Below, piece after piece: positions 9,913 through 21,529 of a stretch of DNA of 64,000 bases (position 1 is the stretch's first letter; each line of letters starts with the position of its first letter). A program made the position numbers and the translations under genes. This DNA comes from Nymphaea colorata (taxonomy: Eukaryota > Streptophyta > Magnoliopsida > Nymphaeales > Nymphaeaceae), in NCBI RefSeq assembly GCF_008831285.2, contig NC_045139.1, positions 13,374,354-13,438,353 of the forward strand, given 5' to 3'. The notes beneath the pieces are model-generated. The model was not told the origin of the DNA and ran no database searches. It saw only the letters and a program-made list of their open reading frames with translations.

Positions 9913-12900
9913 GGGTTGTGTTTGAAGAATTCAAGGTATGACTGTGGAGGTGCAAAGTAGTAGTTGTTTTGATGTTTATTTTTGTAGTGTGAATTAGATG
10001 AAACAACCTGACCCACACTGGGCTTGGGCCCCTAGTTCAACGGATCCCAACCTGGCCCATAGCTGCTTCGGTTCCAACCTAAGGCTAGGAACCAAGACAA
10101 CCAAACACTTAACAAATAGAGGTGGTCATTATGCAGGGACAGGCCTGACTTAATGGTGTGTGACATGGATTGCAGCCAGTGTCTGGCCCAACATGTAACA
10201 TATTTGTTGTAGGTCTTGGGCCAGGGTCGGCCTTCCGTCATCTTTCATCAGGTTGGCCAGATCATGCCTATTTAAATCTTGCCATGGGATAGACTTGCCT
10301 GCATTTTGCAGCTTGTATTTGGATGTTTCGAACTGACATATGTGGCTACTTTTATTTACAAGTGGATAGAAGTAGTTATCTTTCTTTTGTTTGTTTTCTC
10401 TGTTTGATCATGCATTTTAAAGGACCTGATTTTAGTCTTTTCAACATGAACGAGTTTGTGAAGGCAAAGCCTATGTGATGAGTAACAGGATATTCAGACC
10501 TGGAACAGACAAGATCCATAATTAGGTGCTACTAGGAAAGTTTATGTCATCCTTATGATTGGAACATGCAGCTAACTATTACAGGCTGTGGCAAACTGGT
10601 TGATAGTTTGTGTGTTATATACTCATCATGTTTCCAAAGGTTGGTGTGGTCACCAAGTGTTGCTATATGTTATATCATGTTCCACTAAACTTCTTGTGCT
10701 TCTGCTTTATATAGACTTTTCGTTTTATCTGTTTCATGGCTCGGCTTGACCATTCTTTGGAAGCTAAAACAGGCATTGTCAGATTTCATCAATGTGATTG
10801 TTGAATAAGTACATTTTCTGATAGATCTTTATCAGTAAAAGTTTTAGTGGTCAATCTGTAACAATTATTAGATTTATTTCTCTGTCCATTTAGAGAAGGT
10901 TTGCAAACATTGTCTTTGTTGCCATGTTGTCTTGGTAGACTGTCCACGATGTCTGGCTATTGGAGGTTTGGTTATCCACATCAATTTCGGTGGCCGATTC
11001 AGGTCCATAATAAGGAATGACTATCCTGGCATTCTTCAATACTTTCACTGAATACTTGTTCCAATTAGGTGCCTTCGTTTGATAATTTATTTTTGCAGGA
11101 AACTTCAACATTCATAATCACAGTGCATTTAAAACAATTTCAGATTAGATGGATCACCATATTTGGTTAACCTTATGCAGCATTTGACTTTCTTAGGAAG
11201 CAAAGTAGTCTTCTTTTCACTTTTTTAAACATTTGACATAGACAAGGTTTGGACTCATTCTCCTTTCAATTCATGATACGCTTAGAGGGACTAATAGATA
11301 CTTTGAATTCTGATTCTTGTTTTCAAGGAACGCAAATAGCATGAGAGGGACAGGCTCTTTTCTTTCTGTGTTCGTCCTTCTTTTTAATAAATAATCCTCT
11401 ATTTTTCTTCTTTCTTTTTGTCCTTTGTTCCTATTCTACCGGAAGTATTGCCCTAAGTTGTATAGTTATTAATCAATAGGAAGAGCGTTTTTCCTCGTTG
11501 AGACTGAAAATGTTGCTGTCCTTAGTCTTTATGGTAGTTTTCTTTGATTGGTATGTCATCTATTGTTCTGCCTTTGCTGGTTAGCATTCTAACTGCTACC
11601 ATGTCATTTCGAGTGTAGTCAGATGCCAATACTCGGTTGAAAGCCCTGGAGATGGGAAAATGCTCAGCTTGCTGCATATCGCCATTTGTGTTGGTTGTGA
11701 GGAAAGCAACTTGATCATCTGGTCGCTCCCTCATTATTCAATTCTTCGTTGACCTTTTTTACAATAGATTTACCGTCTTTTTTCTGGTTTTTAATAAATT
11801 TAAGCAGGTTCTATTTGATCAAGGCAATAAAGAGGAGTGGCTGCTGACTTTCTCGCGAGAGAAACGATTTAAGCTCTGAGCTTCATAACATTATCTTTAG
11901 GTGAAAAATGAGAGGTTGACGTATTGAATTAACTCGATGGAGAAGAGGAATATCTTTGCGGGTAATTGACCCCCTTGCTCTGGTTTCTCTACGATTATCT
12001 ATTTCGAGTAGAATCTTATGAACAGAAATTTTTGATTGTGCATGCAGGCCGTTGGTAAGTCTGCGGAAGCAACTTTTTTGTCAAGCACTAAGATTCTGTC
12101 CTGGGATTTGTGCGAACAAGAGGTCTTGAACCACGAAGCAAGCAAATCGAAGGACATTCTAGCCTTCAACATTTTTTTTTCCCTCGTTGTCCTTCTTGCC
12201 CCTTTTGCATAATTTCTCGTGCATATAGGAGCATAAAGGGTTCAGATTCCTACAACCCGAATACATGGGTAACTACATTTGGCCAAGTTGGGACAGCAAA
12301 ATAAAAACCAAAGTTCTCCAATTTGTCCTAAGTTAGGACTCCTAACCGTCGCCTGTTGGAGAGGTACTTCCATCTTTTTCCATTTGCCGCCAGTAATTTG
12401 AATTCTTACTTTTCGTTTTTTGGGTAATAATAGAATAAGTGAAGTCTAAATAATCAGTCTTAAAAACCCCGAACCATCTTTTAGCATGGCTAATGATGTT
12501 ATTTAGGCCGACTGCAAGATTTTGTCTCAAGATGCCTCCGGGGTTACTTACTTTAAGGTGCCCCCTGTGAGATTCAGTGCCCTATATAAAATCAGACTAC
12601 TATTCCATAATGCGAAGCAGGGTATAGGTTGAATTCTTGATCAAGTTGGTTTTTAACGTGCATTCTTGTTATTCTTGAATCTTCTGAATCACTGGGTATC
12701 ATGTTGCGATAGCGATAAAATTTGGTTTTTGGATCTGCAATAGAACCTTTGTCATATTTGTTACGCGTCAGGGCACACAACTACTCTAATGAAAAAGGAA
12801 GGTAACGTCCATGAGCAAGTTATTCCGCGTCATACTTCCTGGCTTCTTATCCCGTCTGATTCGTTGAGCTCACGGTTTCAGCAATTGAAGTGGGGCACGC

Positions 12901-14040
12901 GCGCATGCACTGAACTTGGTTGTCCTATTACTAGATTCCCATCTTATTGCCAGGGCCCATAAGTGCATACTGCATACGCGAGGTGAGAATATTACATGAA
13001 AGGCCTTTCATTTTTCAAGTTTTTCACACATAGCCTTTCCCAATGAAGTTCTCATGCATGCACATGGCTAAGAAAGTTTCTTCATGGCTTTGTCGCTCTT
13101 TTAGCATAAAAATCTTCCAGGTAATTTGTTTTACTGGTTAAGAAAGGCCCTCCGTAACTAGGATCTTACTGCTAGGCGGGCACATAATACTGGGGTTGTA
13201 AGCCAATGCATTTAATCTATGGATGGAAAACCACTGTAGCCTAAGCTCCACCCAACTCTCGAAGTTGGCTTAGCTTTCTGCTTTTCATCCAAGTGGTATG
13301 GTGGCTGCATCTAGAGATCACTCCACTCCACTGGATTCGTGGCCTTACCATGTCGATTACGCAACGCAAGTCCCCTTAACACGCAGATGAGTCTCGCCCA
13401 AGTTACTCGATCCAACTCTTCACTCGAAGGACAGGTCGGAACGTAGTCGCATGAAGATTTAAGCCGCGAAGGTCAAGCACAGCTCCACTTACAGAAAATC
13501 TCATTTTGCTCCCGTGGAGTACAAATTACGTGCAAGAAAAAACCTCCTGACTGACTGGAGGCCGTTTTTTCGAAACTCTCAACCCTCATATTTCGAGAAA
13601 TCAATAAATTGGTAGGGATCAACATGCCAAAGCACATGTCACGTAGAAAATGAAAAGGGAAATATTGGATAGCAAATTCTTCAAAAGTCTTTATGATAGA
13701 TCCATCAAATAGGTTCTGATATGGTTGAGATGATTGATGCCTAACTGTTGAAGGAGCGCAACCTTCAAGCACGACGTGGACAGGAAAGGAGCGAGAGAGG
13801 AAAGACTTTATACCTAAATTGACGTAAAGACATGAAACATGATTCTGATTCGTTGGGAGACTTCAGTCATTTTAGGAAAAACTGTTGGACCACCTCCAAT
13901 TGGGACGACGCCCTTCCTCGTCCTTCCCCGTTTTTTATGAAGAGGCGTTGAGTGCTCGAGCCGACTCCCTTCCAGATTTCATTTTTCTTTGTATGGGTCC
14001 CCATTCCTTCCACTTGGAGTATCTGACCATTTCATCGGTC
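9913..14040. other. Long intergenic spacer, no gene seen
   Basis: About 4 kb with only short, unconvincing open frames on both strands. The first few hundred bases may be 3' UTR of the FAR1-related gene. A segment near 10020-10260 is rich in GGCCC/GGGCC words and could be a decayed mobile-element fragment, but no ends were recognised. An open frame on the minus strand at 13473-13772 has no recognisable content. Confidence 0.5.
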
Positions 14041-14048
14041 TATAAAAT
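14041..14048 (+). promoter_or_regulatory. TATA box of the first universal stress protein gene
   Basis: TATAAAAT stands 70 bases before the ATG at 14111. The intervening leader is short and ends in a GA-rich tract and GCCACC just before the ATG, a strong start context. Confidence 0.7.
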
Positions 14049-14110
14049 GATCTTCTCCCATTCCATACTATGACTATACTAATTGATTGGAGGAGAGAGA
14101 GAGAGCCACC

Positions 14111-15353
14111 ATGGCCATGGAGTCGAGCCAGGAAGCGAAGTTGTTCGAGAAAGAAGCTGAGGAAGAAGAGAAGCATGAAGAGGAAATAGAGAGGACGGAA
14201 GTGAAGGTTTTGATCGCTCTTGATGAGAGCGAGGGCAGCTTGCATGCACTGAATTGGGCTCTAGACCACCTATTTGGGAACGCAGGCAGCCGAGACCTGC
14301 GGAGCCTGACCATTCTTCATGTCATTCAACCCTTCCCTCAGTATTTCTGCCCTGGAGGACCAGGTGAGGAAACCACGAAGTTCATAACCATTAATTCCGC
14401 CGGATCCCGTGGTTTCCTTTCAAGTCCTTTCGTTTCTTTGCATGTTCAATGCCTTTCCTGGTTGCTGGTGTAGTGGGTATTTTGTGTTCTTATCTGATCA
14501 ACTTTAGTTCTTGGTTGTTGTGACGGCGTACAGGTGTTTACGTGACGCCTATGGTCGTTGACTCGGTGATAAAGAGCCAGGAGCAGCACAGTGCAGCACT
14601 TTTGAGACGAACCTCGACGATGTGCAGTGAGAAACATGTAAACTTCCCTTTTCAGCTTCTGTTTAACTTGTAATTAAGCTTCAGTTTGGATTTGGCGTTT
14701 CGGCGCATTGCACACGTAGATAATCGTTCGTTTCAACTCCGATGGTGGTGAGGATGAAGATAACCGTGTCTAGAAATATCGACTGATTGAATTGCGTGGT
14801 CGTACATGAGAGCAGGATTTAATCTGGTGGATTTCTTTCTCAATAGGTGAGAGCAGAAACATTGAAAAAGGAAGGAGAGCCAAAGGAAGCGATATGTCAA
14901 GTGGTAGAGCAGATTCATGCTGATCTCGTCGTCATAGGAAGCCGTGGCCTTGGCACCATCAAGAGGTAGTTTTCTTCACATGCCAAAGTTGGGATCCAGG
15001 TGGCCAGCCTTCACGGCTGGCTCTTGTTGGGTCGAGTCTGAGGACACACAGAATCCTTGAGTTCATTCAGACTCGAACCTTGCCTACCAGTCCAGGCCTC
15101 ATGAGTTGAATGTAAGGGCACTTGGCTAATTGGGTCTTGGATCCCCACTCGGCATCCAGCACCATATTACAGAGACCGTATATAAGCTCAAGAAGCCATC
15201 ACTTGGAAACAAAACTTTACTCCTTAATTTGCTAAACTGTAACTCAGCCAGATTTTCTACTTGCTGATGTGCAGGGCTGTTCTTGGTAGTGTTAGTGACT
15301 ACGTGGCGCATCACGCGAAATGCCCGGTTCTGATTGTGAAGCCTCCTAAATGA
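14111..15353 (+). CDS. Universal stress protein A-like protein (USP copy 1)
   Basis: Four exons (14111-14363, 14534-14637, 14847-14965, 15275-15353; intron phases 1, 0, 2) give 184 aa. The ATG in GCCACCATGG was preferred; the frame upstream has only a non-ATG start. After an acidic, Glu-rich N-terminus of about 30 residues comes the Usp fold: strand 1 VKVLIALDESEGS with the nucleotide-contacting Asp, and a late ATP loop GSRGLGTIKRAVLGS that matches G-x2-G-x9-G-S. It ends CPVLIVKPPK. Family members are small soluble nucleotide-binding proteins induced by hypoxia, drought, pathogens or nutrient stress; the substrate here is unknown. It is the upstream member of a tandem pair with the gene at 18358. 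Nothing is broken. Confidence 0.93.
15003..15079 (+). repeat. Two tandem hairpins in USP1 intron 3
   Basis: GCCAGCC (15003-15009) pairs perfectly with GGCTGGC (15015-15021) over a 5-base loop. Right after it, GGGTCGAGTCTGA (15029-15041) pairs 12 of 13 with TCAGACTCGAACC (15067-15079). The block sits at the start of the third intron. It may be part of a small mobile element or just local structure. Confidence 0.6.
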
Positions 15354-15440
15354 AAAGGAATTTCTCTTGGCCGGGAAAAGCATCCGTCTTCCAAATATGC
15401 GGAGATCTAATAAGCATTTGCATGTGTTGTATGTCTCTGT

Positions 15441-15478
15441 GCGTGTGTGTGTGTATGTGATCTAGAGAGAGAGAGAGC
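15441..15478 (+). repeat. GT and GA microsatellites in the USP1 3' flank
   Basis: A (GT)n tract is followed within a few bases by (GA)n, about 90 bases after the USP1 stop and so probably within its 3' UTR. The downstream USP copy has comparable GA and CA tracts in and after the gene. Confidence 0.85.
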
Positions 15479-18288
15479 ACTGTTTCCTTTTCTTTGCTTT
15501 GCTTATTGCAAGCAGCACATTTGGAAAAGTTTCCTACATAATACAATGAAAATTCTACAAATTTGGCCTTCATTATTCACCGTTGTTCGCAGTAGCCAAC
15601 ATTGGAGGTAAAATTGAATGTGGTACCTTATTTTAAGTGCGGATGACCGCCAACAGCAACTGGTACCATTTGGTCGACCGGGGTTATTTTCCTTTCTGAT
15701 GGTATAAAGCAGATGTGTGTTTTAAGTCCGATTGTCTTTGATAGGTGCCCTATTTATGGGTAATTTAGGCAGTTAAACGTGACGTATTTAAACTTCAGAC
15801 CCCTTCAAAAGTTGAGCTTGTTTTGTATGAAATTCTCGATATGTATTTTGGCTTCAAGATGAGGGGTTCTTGATCTTCTTGGGTGCAAGAACTAACAGTT
15901 TGTGAGAACTCATAAGGATCTTTTTGAGCCGTCTGATCAATTCTGGAAGATGGAAAAATAAATTTTTAGTATCAATCTATTTAATTGTGAAATTACTTTT
16001 CCTGCAATAATAGGTGAACGTTTAGGCCTTACGTGACTGGGTTGGGAGATTATTCCGCTTGGGCACATCATACCAAACGTTAGATGTGCCTGCATATATG
16101 CATCCTGGTGATAGATTAGACTGAACCGAATAGAATGATATATCCGTCCTTCACACATTAAAAAGTTGGCCTTCGCGATATCAAAATTTTTTATATTTGG
16201 TCAGTTTCATTTTTACTGCGGAACTGGGGAACGAGGTCTACCATTCATGGCCGGAGGCCTGTGCATTTTAGTGGAACTGCGAACGGCATGATTTCTTGGG
16301 CAGACCTTTTCGCCATTTTAGATCGGTAGGCAGGCAAAGAAATCCGCTAAGACGTCCATTATTTCCACCAACTAGCGCCGTCGGTGAGCCTGTTGAGCCT
16401 TCGACGACCTTGACCTTCTTCAATTTTCCGGTGAACCGCAAAGTTCAATCATGCAAAGAAATTATGGTGAAACTTACCACAGATGCACTTGCACAGAGTA
16501 TACAGAAGGTTAATACAACGCAAGGTCTCCTTTTCCCTAAAAAATTTGATGAGCAAAAAATGGCAAGCAAAGTGGGGAATTCAAGCTTCGTAGCCTCAAG
16601 AATGAATCATAAAGCACCGTTACCCCAAAAAGAAAACGATCTGGACGATATCATTTTGGCTTTTAAAAATAATGGTGGCGTGGTGCTACTTGCTATGTCG
16701 TGGGGTGGCAAGAGATAAGAACAATAACAAGAACGATAAAGGAAAATTATTAGTCAGCTTCAACCACACTCAAGAATCATGCTTTTCTGCAAAGTGCTTT
16801 TCCCTCTTTCTATAATATACAGATAATGTTTCTTTACAAGCCCTTTCTGCAGGTGTCCCACACTCTTGCCTCAGTGCGCGCCCTCTAGGTTGATAGAAGT
16901 ATTAGAGTTAACCAAAATTTGTCTTAAGCAATAAGGAGACTTTCTTACTGGAGAGCCACAATCATCGGGTTCTATGCTATTTCTCCATCATAAAAGAAAA
17001 AGGGGTGCATGTTCAAAGCAGAAAAAAGAAGACAACAACCTCAGGCATGATCCTGCACTCCTCTTTTTTCCTTGTAATTATTGTTGTTGATTCCTGCATT
17101 ATGCTAATTTTCATTTCTCACGCGAAGAAAGAATGAAAAAATAAGCGTAGCAGATACCTGAAGTCATTCCCTGCTTCATCCCACGGTTTTATGCTGCCTT
17201 GTGCTTTTTGGTTTCGTTTTGCGCATTAGACCTGTGTACTTCACTCACACGAGTTCAAACAAAGTGAAACCGTAATGTACGAACAACTGCGTCATATATT
17301 GAAAAGTTGGCCCTTGACAAAGAAAACAGAGCTGGTCATACAAGGCCTCTACACGTCCATATTCCAAATACTTTGCATAACTAAACTTGTTACATACTTA
17401 TCCAACATGGGTACCAAATCGATTCTAAAACCACCGATCCTCAATCATCTAATAGCCAAGCTAAATGAAGCTTCTGTCCTGCAAATTAGCTGCAGTCACA
17501 TATACTCCCAATTCTCCGATCAAACTTTAGTAAAACAGCGCATCACCAGCCAGCGGTTCCTGTCCTTGAGCTCAATGATTCAAGGCCAGCAAACTGAAAG
17601 AAACGATGTGTTATCAGCAACAGCATGAGAAAAGCAACCTGTAGCTGCTTTTGTCCTCTTGAGTGGATGTGAAAGTGCCGTTTGAGAGTGGGAGTAGCAT
17701 GCTTCTGCAACTTACAGTCACGCCCCTTTTCGGTGCTTTTAGCGATTGGCGTATGGTGTAACACGTATACTGCACAGGTAGTGCCCTCCACGCCAATCCA
17801 ATCCCGGCCACGCTTTTGAAGTGCGCATCCACTATCCAACTACTGAGTACGGCTTTTGCCTTCAGAAGTGAAGAATTTTACTTTCCCTGATAGCATCAAG
17901 AACGGTATTGCCATTGTTCTGGATAAGCTGGATCGGGAATGATGATGGGTTATATTTCATGACGGCTTTGGCAGAGTTTGTTTCAACTTTAAACATGAAA
18001 AAGAGAAAAAGAAAAACAAATAAGATATTGAGCATCAAATGGAAGGATTGCGAGCCATGTGTCTGCATTTTCGGAGAAAGCCAGCAATATCATGTGCCCC
18101 CACCTGGGCTAGCCATGTTAAAGAAAACTCACTTTCTTAAGACTAATATTCCAATGTCAATAAGATGCATGCGCATTCTATGAATCGTCTCGTTTTACCC
18201 ACTCAGCAGTCCTTTGTTCATGAGCGTTCTGCATAGCAATCATAGGAAAGGAAAAGGGAGGGGGGCCTGCCTGATCAGTGTTGAACTC
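15479..18288. other. Spacer between the two USP genes
   Basis: The spacer has no recognised gene. Open frames at 16296-16718 (140 codons, starting without ATG) and 17275-17628 have no domain I know and no splice support. No USP-like exon was seen between the copies. Confidence 0.5.
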
Positions 18289-18295
18289 TATAAAG
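18289..18295 (+). promoter_or_regulatory. TATA box of the second universal stress protein gene
   Basis: TATAAAG stands 69 bases before the ATG at 18358. The TATA-to-ATG distance (69 against 70) and the GA-rich leader match those of the first copy, as expected if the duplication included the core promoter. Confidence 0.7.
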
Positions 18296-18357
18296 GGAGC
18301 TTCCCCTCTTATTGCAGAACACACAAATATCATTTGGTGAGGGAGAGAGAGAGCGAG

Positions 18358-19961
18358 ATGGCATCGAGTGAAGGAAATTACATAACTCTCGATCAAGCTC
18401 TCAGTGAAGAAGCAGCTGCAACAGAAGAAGCTGGGGCTGCGGTGAAGAAGGTCTTGGTTGCGGTTGATCACAGTGAAGGCAGCTTTCTTGCACTTCGTTG
18501 GGCACTAGACCACCTATTTGCAGATGAAAACCAAGATTTTGGAAGTTTGATTCTTCTGCATGCTCAACTACCATTCAAGCACAAAGCTCATCCTGCTGGG
18601 ACAGGTATTAAAACTCGTCCAATTTCAAGTATTTTCACTTTAACATAGGCATCATATTTTGCATGAAATGAAACTCAATAGCTGGTACCTATGGAAAGGG
18701 AATGATTTACAAACTTTACTATTTGAGATGGATATTTAATATTTTGGCACCTAGCTAATCTTTCTTACCTGTGTAGGATGAACTTCTCCGAGCGCATGTG
18801 TGATCGCATATGTTCATTGGAGTGCATTTTTACCAAAAGGAATAGCAAATTGAACTTTTTTAATTTTTTTAACTTTTCTATTTAAAAAAAGAAATCTGTT
18901 TTTCTATTGTTTAATTAGCTTTTTCCTGTTATGATGCCGATTAAATCGCGAAGAAATTGGATTTTGTTTCCATTTCTTACCATTCTGCTATCAACACTAA
19001 ACGCCTTGACGGCAAGAAACCGAGAAAAGCCCTTTTTGTGTAAAGCCGTAAAAGAGGATTACTTATGTACTTCCATTTGGACAGCCGTTGACGAGACGCA
19101 GACAGTGGTGGAATCAGTAAAGAAAGATCAGGAACACATAGCTGGAATGCTTCTAGAGCGTGCTGCATCTGAATGCAACCAAAAACATGTGATCTCTCTC
19201 TCTCTCTACACACACACACAGTCACACACACATCTGGCCTTACTAGCAGTTAATTGGGCCCAGCCGAGACTCAATTCTATGAGCCATCCCAAGGCCACAG
19301 ATCAGGTCCTTTGGTGAGGTGAAGCAGCTCGGATTGAGTTCCAAAAGCCAAGAGATTATCTGTACTGCACCGGCTAGGCAATGCAAAATAGTTCTTCGTA
19401 GTTAACAAGATGAATGTTCTGGATGGGTTTCAGGTAAGAGCAGAATTGAGGACTGCGGAGGGAGAACCCAAGGAGGTGATATGTGAAGTCGCAGAACAAC
19501 TTCATGCAGATCTGGTTGTCGTGGGGAGCCGTGGTCTGGGCACCATCAAAAGGTAAATCCCAACTCATATAGCAGTACCCCACGACCATCAAGCACCAGA
19601 TAGCCCTACCGGCGGGTGCCAGGACTTCTCCTTCTTCCAACTGTGCACCCAACTCAGTCATAGTTAATAAGAAGACAAAATTCGTTCAGGAAAAACTACA
19701 AAGAAAAAAAATGGTGGTATTAGAGAGAGCATTAGCTTCAGGGACTTTCTTCTAGTGTTTTTCTTTCAATACCTTTGTCTGTCTTCTTATTTGTTTCAAC
19801 TATCACAAAATGGTGCTAATCTCAAGCTCTTCCCTATGTAATGCAGGGCCTTCCTAGGGAGTGTAAGCGACTATGTAGCCCATCATGCCAAGTGCCCCGT
19901 CCTCATTGTGAAGCCACCAAAAAGGAAGCACCAGCACGACCAGCACATGGCCACAGCTTGA
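18358..19961 (+). CDS. Universal stress protein A-like protein (USP copy 2)
   Basis: Four exons (18358-18604, 19085-19188, 19434-19552, 19847-19961) give 194 aa. Exons 2 and 3 are exactly as long as in the upstream copy (104 and 119 bases) and intron phases are again 1, 0, 2. Strand 1 reads VKKVLVAVDHSEGS and the ATP loop GSRGLGTIKRAFLGS keeps G-x2-G-x9-G-S. The C-terminus carries an extra His/Gln-rich tail (KRKHQHDQHMATA) absent from copy 1. Exon 2 (starting AVDETQTVVESVKKDQEH) has diverged most from copy 1. Likely a cytosolic ATP-binding stress protein; no specific substrate can be inferred. Confidence 0.92.
19193..19232 (+). repeat. (TC)n-(AC)n microsatellite in USP2 intron 2
   Basis: The compound dinucleotide tract begins five bases after the exon 2 donor, CAT|GTGATC. 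Its closeness to the splice site could affect recognition if the tract varies in length. Confidence 0.85.
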
Positions 19962-19966
19962 AAACC

Positions 19967-20001
19967 AGAGAGAGAGAGAGAGAGGGGGGGGGGGGGGGGG
20001 G
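19967..20001 (+). repeat. (GA)n followed by an 18-G run in USP2 3' UTR
   Basis: The (GA)n tract starts 5 bases after the TGA stop and leads into eighteen consecutive G (19984-20001), then GAGAGGGATGGGGG. The transcribed strand is the G-rich one, so the mRNA could form a G-quadruplex. Confidence 0.9.
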
Positions 20002-20116
20002 AGAGGGATGGGGGCATATTCGTGTCATTTGGCTCCCAAAGAATTTAAGCGGTTGTAATTTGTATTTGCAAAACGTTGTGTGTGTAAATGTTTCTGCGAC
20101 ATGAGCTTGAGACTGT

Positions 20117-20122
20117 AATAAA
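20117..20122 (+). terminator. Probable polyadenylation signal of USP2
   Basis: AATAAA lies 156 bases after the USP2 stop codon, a usual distance for a plant near-upstream element. Confidence 0.55.
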
Positions 20123-21529
20123 GAATAGGCAGCCTTTTGGGAAAGTATATCTTCCCCCATGTCGCACCATCTAGCCTCCAATAAGGGTCGATACTCTCTG
20201 ATATTGATAACATTGTGTAAAAAATTCGCTGTTTTCATCTTTTCGTGCAACAACGAATGGCTGCTCACGCTTGAAAAACGTCTCCCAGCTAATAAACTTT
20301 TCATTTTCGTGTTGAGACACCAAAATTCTGTATAGTGTGTTGCACCCCCGTTGCTGCAAAATACATGACAAACAGAGACTTGGTTTTCTGTCTCCAAAAA
20401 TCTCCATAGATCTCGACAAGCACTAACAGCCATATTCTTCTTTTGCATCTGCCGCATTAGGCTCCCAGGCTTGTATCCGATTCTAAACTCAAATGCCAAG
20501 TATGCACACTTGGAGAATTCCTGCAAATGGGCACAAAGTTAGGTCACATCTAAGACATGGACATTGACATGGGCTTTCGGTCGGCTACACCCGTTTAACT
20601 TGCCATCACCTCTTCCGGTCGTGTAAAGCATTCACTGGCTGTCCAAATTATCCTAATACATGCCGCAGGTTTATCGCACAAGCTCGTTGCCGCTGCGTCT
20701 GTTCTCACTCATCACCATGGGCTTTCTCGGAGATAGTTGGTTAGGTCTGAATTGGATTGGATCATCTTAACAGCGTTGGCTGGGTTCGCATGTCAATCTA
20801 TGCACTTGCCTCGGCATCAAACTGCAAATGGGTCAGGCATTTTACCACAAGCCACAAATCCCCAAAAGGGTCATCGTCCCGTGACGTCCTGATTGATTCC
20901 AGCCACGTGGAAGGCCAACTAAAGAAGCCAGAAGAAATTCAACCCAATTCCTTAACTGAGACAGCCAGTTCAACCAAGCTTTGTAAAAAAATACAGTTAC
21001 ATTACAATGCGCTACAAAAGATTGGGCTACGTGCCTAAAAAGAGCAAAATATGTCTCTCGAGAAGTATAGATTCATCGAAGGACATCTTAGCGTCAGAGC
21101 ATGGCTAAATGAGCTTTTGGTTTCTAAATATCACAATTGAAGACCTAAAGCCATTAAACAAATTGCTGAACATTTTTAATAGTGCATATCTCTTGAAGAA
21201 TGAAATTTGAATTGACCATCAACTACCTGCAATTCAAATCCAAACTACTGTCAGAATTATTAATTTATCCATGCAAAAAAGATACTACCCCCAATATTCT
21301 AAACGTTCATGAATCATGATCAATGGAGCAGGAATTGTCACTCGGACTAGTTTCATTTTTAAAATAATCAGGAAACTGAAAAGCGAGGTTCAAAATTCGC
21401 AAGTCTAAACTTGTTCGTCAAAATACCAAGTTGAATTTCTTTTGACATCATAATTTCAAGTCCAGAGGAGAACAATTATTTATGGACAGACAAATTCCAG
21501 AACATGCTACAGACAAACCTGAAACGCTT
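20123..21529. other. Convergent spacer between USP2 and SEC11
   Basis: This is the gap between the 3' ends of two convergent genes. A 207-codon antisense frame (19903-20526) overlaps the last USP2 exon and has no recognisable content. Nothing else was seen; the right end should hold the SEC11 3' UTR. Confidence 0.5.

Noticed and set aside
10020-10260. Possible mobile-element fragment rich in GGCCC/GGGCC
   Set aside because: No terminal repeats, target duplication or coding remnant could be identified, so no element is annotated.
14087-14110. Upstream start for USP1
   Set aside because: The codon is TTG in the GA-rich leader; the ATG at 14111 has an ideal context and suits the family.
16296-16718. 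140-codon plus-strand frame between the USP genes
   Set aside because: It begins without ATG, has no known domain, and no splice context or promoter was seen.
19903-20526. 207-codon minus-strand open frame
   Set aside because: It overlaps the last coding exon and 3' UTR of USP2, runs through the GA/poly-G tract, and contains no recognisable domain.
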